A stretch of DNA of 64,000 nucleotides from Microglena sp. YARC (taxonomy: Eukaryota; Chlorophyta; Chlorophyceae; Chlamydomonadales; Chlamydomonadaceae), in assembly GCA_022414725.1 (NCBI GenBank), contig CM039467.1:14064658-14128657 (forward strand), in the 5' to 3' direction. Positions 1 through 11,099 of the stretch are shown here, one piece after another. The stretch's first letter is position 1, and each line of letters opens with the position of its first letter. The translations under genes and the position numbers were made by a program. The notes under the pieces are model-generated. The model saw only the letters and a list, made by a program, of their open reading frames with translations. It did not search any database and was not told where the DNA came from.

Positions 1-68
1 GCCAACTGGAAGAAGCTGGGCGGCAGCTGGGCGATGCTGAGCTGGCTGTTATGCAGCTGCACGAACAG
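1..68 (+). CDS. golgin exon (5'-cut): coiled coil
   Basis: From base 3 the frame reads 22 heptad-like residues (QLEEAGRQLGDAELAVMQLH, E, Q) and stops at a CAG|GTCGGT donor, phase 0. A decayed copy of its end with the same donor lies at 515-575. Confidence 0.65.
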
Positions 69-2395
69 GTCGGTCACTGGGTGGGGGGTGGAGGAGCTGA
101 CTGTGTGGGTGGGTGGGTGGGGGGGGTGGGTGGGGGGGCTGGCTTTCATGTAGTGGCACAAACAAGTGGGTAGCTGGGCATGGGGGTTGGGTGTGTGTGG
201 GTATGGTAGCTGGGCATGGGTGTGTGTGTGTGGAGGGGGGGGGGGGGGGGGGGGGGCTGGCTTTCATGCAGTGGCACAAACAAGTTGGTAGCTGGGCATG
301 GGGGTTGGGTGGGTGGGGGTATGGTAGCTGGGCATGGGTGTGGGTGTGGGTGTGTGGGGGGGGGTGGGGGGGGGGGGGGGGCTGGCTTTCATGTAGTGGC
401 ACAAACAAGTGGGTAGCTGGGCATGGGGGGTGGGGGGGGGGGTGTAAGGTAGCTGGGCATGGGGGGGTGGGGGTGGGGTGGGGGGCTGGCTTTCATGCAG
501 TGGCACTAACAAGTGGGTAGCTGGGCGATGCTGAGATGGCTGTAATGCAGCTGTATGAAGAGGTCGGTCACTAGGTGAGGGGGGGGCTAGCTTTCATGCA
601 GTGGCACAAACAAGTAGGTAGCTAGGCATGTGGGAGGAGGTGTTGGGCATGGGTGGGGGGGGAGGGCTGGCTGGCTGTAACATCCAGCCAGCCAGGGGGC
701 AGAGCAGGGGGCTGGTGGCAGGCCCACCCCGTCCTTACCCCCCCACACCCCCGCCCCACCCCTCCTTACTCCTTACCCAACCCATCCTAATTCCAACCTC
801 ATCTCTACCCCGACCCATCCTTACCCCCGAACCCAGCCTTACCCCAACCCCAACCCATCCCCTACGCACACCAGGTCGAGCGCCTTACCCAGAAGAGAAG
901 CTAACTGAATCCTATGCCTCAGTCGCGAACCTAAACTCTCGACTGCATCCAGCCAGCCAGGGGCGGAGCAGTGGGCGGGTGGCAGGCCCAACCCCCTCCT
1001 TACCGTCCTTACCCCCCCCCCCCCCCCCTCCCCCCCTCCTTACTCCTTAATTATATATATATTATCCATCCTAATCCCAACCCCATCCTTACCCGACCCA
1101 TCCTAATCCCAACCCCATCCTTACCCGACCCATCCAAATCCCAACCCCATCCTTACCCCAACCCTTCCTTACCCCTATGCACACCAGGTTGAGCGCCTTT
1201 CCCACCTCATCCTTACCCCCACCACCACCACCCACCCCCCTCCTCACGCCTTACCCAACCCCTCCTTATCCCAAGCCCTCCTTACCCCAACCCATCCCCT
1301 ACGCACAACAGGTTGAGCGCCTTACAGAGGAGCTAACTGAATCCCGCGCCTCAGCTGCGAATCTAACCTCTCGACTACATTCAGCCAGCCAGGGAGCGGA
1401 GCAGTGGGCGGGTGGCAGGCCCAACCGCATGGACGGCATGCGCTCCTCGGGATCAGGTCGGTTGGCTTGGCCACACAGCCCAAAGCTCGTTTATATAAGA
1501 TGCTAATGCTTGTGTGTGTGTGTGTGTGTGTGTGAATGTGGCTGTTTGGCAGGAAATTTAGCAGTCGAGGGATGGCGCTGTGTTCGTGATGGGCTGGTGG
1601 CAGGCCCACCGCATGGACGGCATGCGCTCCTCGGGATCAGGTTGTTTTGGCATCACCGCCCAAAGCTGGTTTAAATAAGATGCTAATGCTTGTGTGTGTG
1701 TGTGAGCGTGCCTCTGTGTGTGTGTGAGCGTGTGGCTGTGTGGCAGGAGGTTGTGCGGTCGAGGGGTGATGCTGTGTTCTTGAGTGGGCGGGTGGCAGGC
1801 CCAACCGCATGGACGGCATGCGCTTCTCGCGATCAGGTGGGTTGGCTTGGCTGGTGGTGTGTGTCAAGGGTGTGGACAGGGCTTGGGGGCTGGTGGTTAT
1901 TATGGGGTTGGGTGGTGCTGTGTTTGTGAGGGGTCTGGTGGCAGGCCCAACCACATGGACGGCATGCGCTCCTCGGAATCAAGTGGGTTGGCTTGGCCTC
2001 GCCGCCCGAGGCTATTTTGCATTGGATGCTTATCCTGGTATGTGTGTTGTAGTGTGTGTGTGGAGAGTATGGCTGTTTGGAAGGTGGTTATGGGGTCAAA
2101 GGTTGCTGGTGGTGCTGTATTTGTGAGGGGGGTGTTGGTAGGCCCAACTGATTTGTGAGGGGGCTATTGGTAGGCCCAACTGATTTGTGAGGGGGGTGTT
2201 GGTGGGCCCAACTGATTTGTGAGGGGGCTATTGGTAGGCCCTACTGATTTGATGGTCTGAGCTCCTCCAGATCAGGTGGCTTGGCTTGGCCTCGTCGCCA
2301 ATATCTCTTGTACAAGGGGCCCTCTACTCATATAGATAGGATGCTGATACTGGTGTGTGAATGATGTGGCTGTTTGGGGAGTGGGTAGGATCGAT

Positions 2396-2442
<47 letters not shown>

Positions 2443-5400
2443 AACTAGAATACAAACCAACTCTTCCCCCTACAAACCAACTTCCCACCACCACCACCAC
2501 CAGGTACCCGGCGAAGCACAGGTGGCTTTGCCTCCCAGTCCCACTCCAACTCCCACTCCCACGCTGAGCTCCACACCAGCCAATCAGTAGGCCACCCCGC
2601 ACACGACGAGCCACCCAACTCCACGGGAGCAGCCGGCCCCTCAGGCTATAGTTCTCACGCAAGCGGATCAGCAGGGCCCTCTGGGTATGGTTCCCAGGGG
2701 GGGGGCGATGGCACCTTCGTGACTATCCCCCTGTCGCCCCAGGCTTCTCAGGGGAGGGCAGTGGGTGCGTCGGAGCGCCAGGCTACGCCTGCTATGTCGG
2801 CTCCGGCGGCGGCTGACATAGCAGCCCTAAATGCAACGTTGGCGTCCGCTGCTCAACGTGCGCTGGTTGTAGCAGGGAAGCTGTTGGGCAAGGTTCCGCA
2901 TGTAGCAGCGGACTTGGAACAGGTGTGTTGGTGGTGTTTTGTCGGTGGGAATGTGTTTTTGTATATACCAATCCATCATCTGTATATGTGTGGCATAGCA
3001 GCCCTGAATGCAACGTACAGCACAGCCTGGGGGGGGCCTAGGCCTGCGGCGGCTGACATAGCAGCCCTGAATGCAACGTTGGCGTCCGCTGCGCAACGTG
3101 CGCTGGTTGTAGCAGGGAAGCTGTTGGGCAAGGTTCCGCATGTAGCAGCAGACTTGGAACAGGTGTGTGGGTGGCTTTTTTATCCTTGAACTTACACCAA
3201 TATGTACACCAATCCATCATCTGTATATTTGTGTCGGCGCCTGCGGCGGCCGACATAGCAGCCCTGAATGCGACGTTAGCGTCTGCTGCACAACGTGCGC
3301 TGGTTGTGGCAGGGAAGCTGTTGAGCAAGGTTCCGCATGTAGCTGCAGACTTGGAACAGGTAAGGAGAATGAGTTTTTATACACCAATCCATCGTCTGTA
3401 TATACGTGTTGGCCGACATATAATGAATGTGCTGTACGTTGCATTCAGGGCTGCTGTGTCGGCCGCTCAACCCCAACCCTCAACCTCAACCCCAACCCCC
3501 AACCTAAACCCCAACCTAAACCCCCCAACCCAGGCCTCCACCCTAGCCAGCGCCCATGTGCCTGAGCTACTCGACGCCATGCGCTGTGCCGCCCGGCTCG
3601 ATGTGCTAGTGGGCTCTCTTGAGACGGGGCTAAGTGTGCAGCACAAGGAGCTGCTCAGCCGTTCGGAGAAACTTCATGCCGTTGAGTTGCGAGCCCAGAG
3701 CTTGGAGAGGGAGAACCAGGAGCTGCACCACCACTTCCAGGGCAGCACACCACGAGAGGAGGAGGCCTCAGGTTCACGGGAGATGAAGAGCAAGGTGAAG
3801 CGTGGCAGTGGGTGGGGAGAGAGCGGGGCAGGGCGAAGTAGGGTGGAGTGGGGTGCAAGCGAGTGTGAGGAACGGTGTAGAATGCTCAGAGATTGGAGAG
3901 GGAGAGGGACCTGCATCACCACTACCAGGGCAGCACGCCATGATAGGGGGAAGCCTCAGGCTCACGGGAGATGAAGAGCAAGGTGGGGCCTGGCAGTGGG
4001 TGGAGAGAGAGCAGGGCAGGGCGAAGTGGGGTGGGGTGGGGTGCAAGGGAGTGTGGGGAATGGGGTATAATGCTCAGAGATTGGAGAGGGAGAGCCAGGA
4101 CTTGCACCGACCCTACCAGGGCAGCATGCCACGAGAGGAGGAGGCCTCAGGCATAAGGGAAATGAAGAGCAAGGTGGGGCGTGGCAGTGGGTGGGGAGAC
4201 TACTCCCTAGCTTCTAAACCAAAACTTCTGCCCCCTTGTATACTGAATTCAGCACTCAACCCTCAACCCTAAGCTACTAAACCCAATACTTCTGCCCCCT
4301 TGTATACTGAATTCAGCACTCAACCCTCAACCCTAAGCTACTAAGCCCAAAACTTCTGCCCCCTTGTATACTGAATTGAGCACTCAACCCTGAACCCTAA
4401 GCTACTAAACCCAAAACTTCTGCCCCCTTGTATACCGAATTCAGCCCTCAACCCTCAGCTCCTTAGATCTTAACCCTCAGCCACTCAACCCTAAACCCTA
4501 AGCTACTAAACCCAAAACTTCTGCCCCCTTGTATACTGAATTCAGCACTCAACCCTCAGCTCCTTAGATCTTAACTCTCAGCCACTCAACCCTAAACCCT
4601 AAGCTACTAAACCCAAAACTTCTGCCCCCTTGAATACTGAATTCAGCACTCAACCCTCAGCTCCTTAGATCTTAACCTCAACCATCAACCCTAAACCTAT
4701 GCTACTAAACCCAAACCCTCTGCCCCCTTGAATACTGAACTCTTCTCTCAACCCTTCTCCCCTCAACCACCAACCTCAATCCTCTGATCTATCCCCCAGC
4801 GCCGGCGCAAGATGCTTTGAACCAGACGTGGAGATGGGCTTGGTGCCTGCTTTTGATTTCCCCAACAACACACTCCCTCTACCCTCAACCATCAACTTTC
4901 CTGCTTATTTAACCCTCAACCATCAACTTCCCTGCCTCTTCAACCCTCAACCCTCCTCCCCTCAACCATCAACCTTGCTCCTGTGTTCATCCCCCAGCTT
5001 TTAAACCGGAGCGCCGGCTCAAGAGGCTTTGGACCAGATGTGAGATGGGCTTGGTGCCTGCTACTGGCGTCCCCACCAACACAACCCCAACCATCAACTT
5101 CCCTGCCTCTTCAACCCTGAACCCTCCACCCCTCAGCCATCAAGCTCACTCCTGTGTTCATCCCCCAGCTTCTGAACCGGAGCTCCTGGCGCAAGAGGCT
5201 TTGAACCAGGCATGGAGATGGGCTTTGTGACTGCTTTTGATCTCCCCAGCAATACACTCCCTCAACCATCAACTTCACTGTCTCTTCAACCCTGAACCCT
5301 CCACCCCTCAACAATCAACCTTAATCCTCTGATCTATCCCACAGCTTTTGAACTGGAGCGCCGGCGCAAGAGGCTTTGAACCAGGCATGGAGATGGGCTT

Positions 5401-7404
5401 TGTGACTGCTTTTGAAATCCCCAGCAATTCACTCCCTCAACCATCAACTTCCCTGTCTCTTCAACCCTGAACCCTCCACCCCTTAACCATCAACCATAAT
5501 CCTGTGGCTCCAAAATCCAACCCCCAGATGTAATCCAATCTCCAGCTTTTAAACTGGAGCGACGGCGCAAGATGCTTTGAACCAGGCATGGAGATGGGCT
5601 TGGTGCCTGTCACTGACGCCCCCAACAGCACACTCCCCCAACCATCAACTTCTCTGCCTCTTCAACCCTCCACCCCTCAGCCATCAACCCTCAACCATCA
5701 ACCTTAATCCCGTGTCCATCCCCCAGCTTTTGAACCGGAGTGCCGGCGCAAGAAGCTTTGAACCAGACGTGGAGATGGGCTTGGTGACTGCTACTGACGT
5801 CCCCAGCCACACGCTACCTCTGCCTATTCCCTCGATCGAAGAAATATTTGGCCCAGGTAAGATGAGATTTCTTACTTATTTCTAGAGTCGGGCAGACGTA
5901 TGATCAGTTAATACATGAAATATGTAGTTGGGTATCGGAAGGTAGGCTCGGTACATGCTACTGACGTCCCCAGCCACACACTACCTCTGCCTATTCCCTC
6001 GATCAAAGAAATATTCAGACCAAGTGAGATGAGGTTTCCTATTTATTTCATTAAATATATAGTTGGGCATGGGAAGGTAGGCTCGGTGCCTGCTATTAAT
6101 GCACCCAGCAACACTCTACCTCTGCCTATTCCCTCGACCGAAGAAATTTTTGGCCCAGGTGATATGAGATTTCCTATTTATTTCAGTTTTCCTGTATACC
6201 CTCAATCGGCATGGCCCCGTATGATGCCTGTATACCCTGAATCGGCTCGGCCCATTGTTACATGCTTTTTCAGCCCCGCACTCACACTTGCTGCTGATGT
6301 GCACACACACGCAGAAAGAAACAAGAACACACTCACTATCACACACTCACAATCTCACCCTCTCACACACAGACATAGCCCTGTCGCACGCGGACGCCAG
6401 CAGTACCTCCCCTCGCAAGGTTTCCCTTGAGTAACGTCCCTTCGTGGTGGTTATGTTATCAACTCACTTTAAACAACACTCTGTCTCACTTTAAAACGCA
6501 CACACAGACACCTGCAATCTCACACAATCCCACACACCCACTCACTCTCACACTCAGACAATGCCCTGTTACACGCGGACGCCAGCAGTACCTCCCCTTG
6601 CAAGGTTTCCCTTGAATAACGTCCCTTCGTGGTGGTTATGTTATCAACTCACTTTAAACAACACTCTGTCTCACTTTAAAACGCACACACAGACACCTGC
6701 AATCTCACACAATCCCACACACTCACTCACACACTCAATCCCGCACTCTCACACACACAGACATCGCCCTGTCGCACGAGGACGCCAGCAGTAGCTTCTT
6801 GCAAGGTTTCCCTTCAGTACCGTCCCTTCATGGTGGTTATGTAATCAACTAACTTCCAACCTGCCTCACTTAAAAACGCACACACACAGGCACCCGCAAT
6901 CTCACACAATCCCACACACCCACACACTCTCACACTCAGACATTGCCCCGTTACACGCGGACGCTAGCAGTAGCTCCCCTTGCAAGGTTTCCCTTCAGTA
7001 ACGTCCCTTCATGGTGGTACCATATTCAACTCACTTTAAACCACACTCGCTTAAAAGCGCACACACACAGACACCCACAATCTCGTGCAATCCCACACAC
7101 TCACTCACACACCCTCTAACACACAGATATCGCCCTGTCACACGCGGATGCCAGCAGCAGCTCCCCTCGCAAGGTTTCTCTCGAGTACCGCCCCTTTATG
7201 GCAGTACCATACATGAGGGCTACCCACCCGCGGGTGCGCAAGACAGCCGTGGTGATGGACAGGCTGGCGTCGGCCGTAGGTGGCTTGCTGACCCGGCGCC
7301 CGACCCTGCGGTTGATAGCTGCGGCGTACTTGATCATCTTGCATTTCATGGTATGGCTGCTGCTGTTCTTCAGGCAGTTTGCGTCAGCTCCTGCTGGTGT
7401 GTAA
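1..7404 (+). CDS. golgin-84-like coiled-coil Golgi protein, 3' part of gene (six exons)
   Basis: Spliced gene cut by the left edge. Exons: 1-68, 1312-1456, 2504-2922, 3534-3794, 5727-5856, 7127-7404; phases run 0, 1, 0, 0, 1 and stay open for about 432 residues to TAA at 7402. The product starts in coiled coil (QLEEAGRQLGDAELAV, then VERLTEELTESRASAANL), passes through a Ser/Gly/His-rich stretch, a second coiled coil (LRAQSLERENQELHHH), and ends with a basic segment and one hydrophobic helix (LRLIAAAYLIILHFMVWLLL) followed by about ten residues. A long coiled coil with an RRP-type basic stretch and a C-terminal anchor is the plan of golgin-84 and plant golgin candidates 1/2, which tether vesicles at the Golgi rim with the bulk of the protein in the cytosol. 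The family call rests mainly on the tail. CASP-type golgins are the main alternative. Missing exons are possible. Confidence 0.72.
142..600 (+). repeat. G/T-rich ~118-bp tandem repeat at start of intron 1
   Basis: CTGGCTTTCATG(C/T)AGTGGCAC recurs at about 140, 257, 381, 486 and 587, separated by GTAGCTGGGCATGGGGG and long G runs. It fills the first part of the intron; the later part (730-1300) is C-rich (CCTTACCCCAACCC units). Confidence 0.8.
1312..1456 (+). CDS. golgin exon: coiled coil plus basic linker
   Basis: Acceptor ACAACAG at 1305-1311; reads VERLTEELTESRASAANL, then a linker with RPNRMDGMRSS. Ends TCAG|GTCGG in phase 1, which matches the phase of the next exon. Imperfect upstream copies of its start lie near 872-960 and 1186-1200, and copies of its end lie at about 1584-2260. 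Confidence 0.65.
1584..2270 (+). repeat. copies of golgin exon 1312-1456 3' edge within intron 2
   Basis: The exon end GGTGGCAGGCCCAACCGCAT plus GGACGGCATGCGCTCCTCG recurs with a following AGGTNG donor at about 1587-1642, 1789-1837 and 1937-1984. More decayed remnants (TTGGTAGGCCCAACTGATTT) run from 2143 to 2270. Confidence 0.75.
2396..2440 (+). repeat. 45-base G homopolymer
   Basis: Uninterrupted G run just before the C/A-rich end of golgin intron 2. Its length is likely unstable, and possibly mis-called. Confidence 0.85.
2504..2922 (+). CDS. golgin exon: Ser/Gly/His-rich region and helical segment
   Basis: Follows a CCACCACCAG acceptor. 419 bases, open throughout: TRRSTGGFASQ, a Ser/His/Gly/Pro-rich low-complexity part, then AAADIAALNATLASAAQRAL and VPHVAADLEQ. 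Donor CAG|GTGTGT. The last 117 bases recur downstream at 3047-3162 and 3241-3360. The third copy has the stronger donor CAG|GTAAGG, so which copy is spliced is uncertain. Confidence 0.62.
3047..3360 (+). repeat. two extra copies of golgin exon 2504-2922 3' end
   Basis: Copies at 3047-3162 and 3241-3360 keep the reading frame of the original (AAADIAALNATLAS to AADLEQ) and a GT donor. Each is followed by the same short intron stretch (ACACCAATCCATC). Confidence 0.82.
3534..3794 (+). CDS. golgin exon: main coiled-coil segment
   Basis: 87 codons in phase 0 between CAACCCAG and AAG|GTGAAG. It reads VPELLDAMRCAARLDVLVGS, then KELLSRSEKLHAVELRAQS, then ERENQELHHHFQGS: amphipathic heptads ending in an acidic/basic tail. 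Two decayed copies of its last ~100 bases follow at 3876-3975 and 4070-4175. Confidence 0.65.
3876..4178 (+). repeat. two decayed copies of golgin exon 3534-3794 3' end
   Basis: GAGATTGGAGAGGGAGAG ... ATGAAGAGCAAG|GTGGGG appears twice with point changes, the second keeping CCACGAGAGGAGGAGGCCTC. Confidence 0.78.
4206..4760 (+). repeat. C/A-rich minisatellite with CCCTAAACCCTAA motifs
   Basis: Units of about 70-110 bp built on AACTTCTGCCCCCTTGTATA, CTGAATTCAGCACTCAACCC and CCCTAAACCCTAAGCTACTA. The embedded CCCTAAA matches the plant/algal telomere unit but is not a tandem telomere array. Confidence 0.8.
4797..5726 (+). repeat. array of copies of golgin exon 5727-5856 5' half
   Basis: Roughly 180-bp units: CCCCCAG, then GCGCCGGCGCAAGA, GAGATGGGCTTGGTG, then C/A-rich CTTCAACCCT. 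About five upstream copies carry frameshifts or stops relative to the last one. Confidence 0.75.
5727..5856 (+). CDS. golgin exon: acidic linker
   Basis: Acceptor CCCCCAG; 130 bases, phase 0 to phase 1, reading LLNRSAGARSFEPDVEMGLV and IPSIEEIFGP, donor CAG|GTAAGA. Chosen over five or so upstream look-alikes (about 4797, 5000, 5168, 5345, 5547) because it alone runs open into the 3' half with a good donor. Confidence 0.55.
5950..6175 (+). repeat. two copies of golgin exon 5727-5856 3' half
   Basis: GTAGGCTCGGT then CTACCTCTGCCTATTCCCTC and GAAATATTN recur at 5941-6031 and 6080-6160, each followed by a GTGA(G/T)ATGAG or similar donor-like stretch. Confidence 0.75.
6362..7126 (+). repeat. four extra copies of golgin last-exon 5' edge
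   Basis: ACAG followed by an ATAGCCCTGTCGCACGCGGA-type sequence begins at about 6372, 6557, 6761 and 6939, before the real exon at 7127. Spacing is 178-203 bp. Each copy has its acceptor and about 85 coding bases; the first four contain early stops or shifts. Confidence 0.8.
7127..7404 (+). CDS. golgin last exon: membrane anchor
   Basis: Acceptor CACACAG. The first two bases complete an Asp codon with the last base of 5856. Reads IALSHADASSSSPRKVSLEY, a basic stretch, then the hydrophobic helix at about 7315-7380 and TAA at 7402. It is the last of five tandem copies of the exon start, and the only one that stays open to the membrane helix. Confidence 0.72.
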
Positions 7405-7925
7405 AGGTGTTTCCGAGTCGAAAGTATACAGACAGGAGGGCTAGGCTGGAGGGGCTAGGTGGCAGGAGGGCCTAGCCGAAGACTTGGTAATCGAAAGTGA
7501 TACAAACAGGAGGCAGGTGGGTCTAGGTGGCAGGAGGGCCTAGCCCAAGACTTGGTAGTCGAAAGTGATACAAACAAGAGGGCTAGGCAGGAGGGCCTAG
7601 CCTAAGACTTGGTACCACCTTTCAAATCCACGTCACCACGACGCTCGTCTTGCTGTAGAAGCTTGTATGTTACAGTCCAGGAGTATGCCAAATAGGCTAA
7701 AGGAACTTGCCCAACTGTGACAGGAAGGGCTAAAAATAAAAAGCATTGTTGTTGAAGACACTGCTACAAATGTTGGATACGCTACAAAGTATAGGATGTG
7801 CTGACAGCCCAGGCTACACGGGTTCCTAGTCCCATATCTGTAAGGTCTCGTACCCAAACCCGTATGGTCTCGTACCTATACCCGTATGGTCTCGTACCCA
7901 TACCCGGACCGTGACAGGAAGGCTA
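7405..7925 (+). repeat. downstream of golgin: short tandem repeats
   Basis: GGCAGGAGGGCCTAGCC plus AAGACTTGGTA and CGAAAGTGATACAAACA repeats three to four times (7430-7620), then CCCGTATGGTCTCGTACCCA repeats near 7850-7905. No supported gene here. Confidence 0.7.
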
Positions 7926-8020
7926 AAAAGAAAAAGCATTGATGAACTTAACCCCAAACAATCGTTTTACCGACGGGGGCCCTGAGTTCGTTCTATAGGT
8001 TAGCTCATATAGGTAGCATA

Positions 8021-8345
8021 GGATGTGTTGACGGTCCAGGCCAGAGAGTTGTGGTGTGGGGCTGTGAGTTTGCCTTGTAGTAGACGTTGCTGCAAAAGTC
8101 TGCTGCTATAAATAGTACGGGATGTGTTGACGGTCCAGGCCAGAGAGTTGTGGTGTGGGGCTGTGAGCTTGCCTTGTAGTAGACGTTGCTGCAAAAGTCT
8201 GCTGCTATAAATAGTATGGGATTTGTTGACGGTCCAGGCCAGAGAGTTGTGGTGTGGGGCTGTGGGCTTGCCTTGTAGCAGACGTTGCTACAAAAGTCTG
8301 CTGCTATAAATTGTATGGGATTTCTTGGCGGTCCGGGCTAGCTGG
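8021..8345 (+). repeat. 99-bp satellite, just over three copies
   Basis: GGATNTGTTGACGGTCCAGG starts at 8021, 8120, 8219 and, diverged, 8318: exactly 99 bp apart. Each unit includes CTGCTATAAAT, a TATA-like string. A weaker relative lies near 7792. Confidence 0.85.
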
Positions 8346-8796
8346 GTTTCTAGCCCAAGGAGCTGATTACTCAGTTTACAGTAACTTTGAACTTCAAGCT
8401 AATATTTCCAACCCCAATAAGCGGATTAGCTCATTTACAGTAACTTGGAACTTATAGTGAAATATTATAGTTCCAAGCCCAATAAGCAGATTAGACAGTT
8501 TACATACGTGTCCATGTGCAATGCATATCTTGTCGGACTATCCATGTTACGTTATTACTTGCACCAGCAGCAATGACTGAGCATGCAAGAAGTTTGTGTT
8601 TTTCGGATATATAAATACACTTTGAAATACATTTTGAAATACATTTTCGGATATATAAATACATTTTGAAATACATGTTTCGCAGGCCCTTGGCTTGAAC
8701 CGCAGCAAGTGCTAGACAAGCTGGCCTTGTCGTTTAAGGGATATGACAAGAATTTAATTAAATTGAATCATTAAATTGAATCGTTACATAGTTTGT

Positions 8797-8945
8797 CAGC
8801 CAATAGGGGTAGTGGTGAATGTTCGTTTGGTCGAGGGTCGGTATCCCCTCGTGCACCTATTTTGTAGGAGTGGCAACGCCATTCGAAGTGAATCCTCTGT
8901 GTCGCTGATTTGTGTCAGGAGACCCACCTCCTGGGGTGAAATTGA
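8797..8945 (+). repeat. dispersed repeat family R, copy 1
   Basis: Contains GAATGTTCGTTTGGTCGAGG, GGCAACGCCATTCGAA and AGACCCACCTCCTG, all found in the same order on the opposite strand at 38345-38510. No coding potential seen. Confidence 0.65.
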
Positions 8946-9296
8946 GAGAGGAGGGGGGGGTCGTTACATAAACTCAGCAAAACACTGCCCGACTGCCGAG
9001 ACTGGACATCAGCACAGCCTGCCGACCATCCAATTTTATGACATGGAAGCACGAGGGTTTTTAAGGCACCCCCTCAAACCTAAAAACAAACTAGGTTAAG
9101 TCCAAAAAAGGAAACAAACTAGAGGCTGCAAGAAGAGCGTGAGGGGGAAGGATACCGAGGCAGGCAATATAAATGCTAACATTAGCCTAGCAAGACTGAT
9201 GACAGGATATAATATGATATCATACTGCCGCCCCCGAAGTATACGCGATAGAAGCAAAGTATACGAGATCTATAGCAGGCTTAGGCCTCCCTAGTA

Positions 9297-9348
9297 TGTT
9301 ATTGTCCGTTGCGTCGCACACTGAGTTGGCATAGTGTACGCGTGGTCC
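9297..9348 (+). repeat. Copia copy 1, 5' LTR, first part
   Basis: First 52 bases of the LTR, matching 19591-19642 with two differences. It breaks off after TACGCGTGGTCC, which is repeated at 15208-15219 where the LTR resumes. Confidence 0.9.
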
Positions 9349-9421
9349 CTGACTACTCCTCCCTGACTACTGCCTCTCTCTAACTGCTGATATTCAACAA
9401 AGTATTACAGAACTACGTCAC

Positions 9422-10740
9422 ATGCAGGCTGCACTCAAAGAGGAGAGAGCAACTGCCTCCATCAAGAAATTCAGACGCCGCCTCAGCACACAGGCACGAC
9501 AAACTCACAGGTATATTTTCTCTCCTGAAAACTACACACACACACCCACTGCCCTACTTGACGCATCCTCGAACACACTTAGCACCAGTAACCAGGGTCT
9601 CCTGGAAGTTTTGACCAAACACATGGGTAAACTTATGTCACCTCCCACACCACCCATCTTAGATGATTATACCCGACATGCCACTCCCCCTCCATGGGAA
9701 ACACACACAGACAAATACCACCTTGAAACTCCAGCCAACTCCATACAAACCACTGCCTCCCCTTACACCTATCTCTCCTCCTCAACCACCTATGATGACT
9801 GCATCAGGAAACTCTCCACTAACAAAGCCACAGGCCCAGACGGCATACCTAATGAACTACTTATGTGCCTCCCACAGGAAATGCACCTCACCATACACAA
9901 ACTCATGCAGCTAGTATAGATCCTGGGAGAAACACCAGACTGCTGGAAAATCTCCCACACAGTCATGCACTACAAAAAATCAGATCCTTGCTTACCCCAA
10001 AATTACAGGCCAATAGGCCTCAACAATGCTGTAGCCAAACTCTGGACCTCTCTTGTTACCAACACTATTACTACCTACTCTGAAACCAATCACATTCTCA
10101 GTGCCTGCCAAGAGGGTTTCAGAAAAGACAAAAGTACCTATAGACAACTCTTGACCCTACTCCACAACATTGAGGATGCTGCCCTCTTCCACCAGGGACC
10201 TTTATGCTGCCTACTTTGACTTGAGCTCTGCCTTCAACATGATTGATCACCAAAAACTTCTCTGCATTATGCACAGCTTGGGTTATACCCATGATACTAT
10301 AGATACAATTAAAGGAATTTACACAAACTCTACTACACATATCCTCCTTAACAATACATCTGGCTCCCCTATCCCCATCACTAGGGGCACTATCCAGGGG
10401 GACACTCTCTCCCCTTACTCTTCATTATTTTTTCTAGAACCCCTACACAGATGGCTCCGTTCTGGAGGACGAGGATACAGAGCAGCATCCCTACCCTCCA
10501 CAACAGCAGATGAAAACCACACTAGCAGCTTGGGGTATGCTGATGAAACTGCCGTCCTAACCGGCAGCTCAGAGGACCTTCGCATCCAATGTGGTAAAGT
10601 TCAAACTTTTAGTATCTGGTCGGGCATTCCTCTTAACGCCACTAAATGTGTGGTTAGTGGCATACTCTACAATCACACCCCTCACAACCTACTCACAACA
10701 ACACCCTCAAACAAAGGCTAGAAAAAATTTCTCTAGGTAA
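9422..10740 (+). pseudogene. LINE reverse transcriptase region
   Basis: Opens with a basic segment, then NKATGPDGIPNELL (RT motif), an in-frame TAG at 9917, ALT-type PQNYRPIGLNNAVAKLW, a frameshift near 10190-10220, AAYFDLSSAFNMIDH (first catalytic Asp), RGTIQGDTLSP and YADE at 10536-10547. The usual YADD is YADE here, so the second catalytic Asp is lost. Stops and shifts leave no intact product. Confidence 0.85.
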
Positions 10741-11099
10741 TTCCTATGCTACCTACCAGCCGCCAGACCAAGCCTATAAATACCTGGGGGTTCACATCTC
10801 ACTCACCTTAAATTGGAAAACTCAACTTCACTCTACTATTGAAACCATCCACAACAAAGGCTTGAGTATCCTCACTAAAGCTAAAAATAGGGCAACCCCC
10901 ACCCAATGTCTACGAATAATCTCACAATGTGTCAGAGCAGCTATTAAATACCCCATGCTAGTAGCTCCCTTCTCACTAACCGACATTCATGTCATTGACA
11001 GAGCAGTATTAAAAACACTTAAACTCTGCTGCTAGGAAGGGTCCTAGATCCTTTCCGACAAGAGCACTCCACCTCCCTAAAACAGAGGCAGGACTAGGG

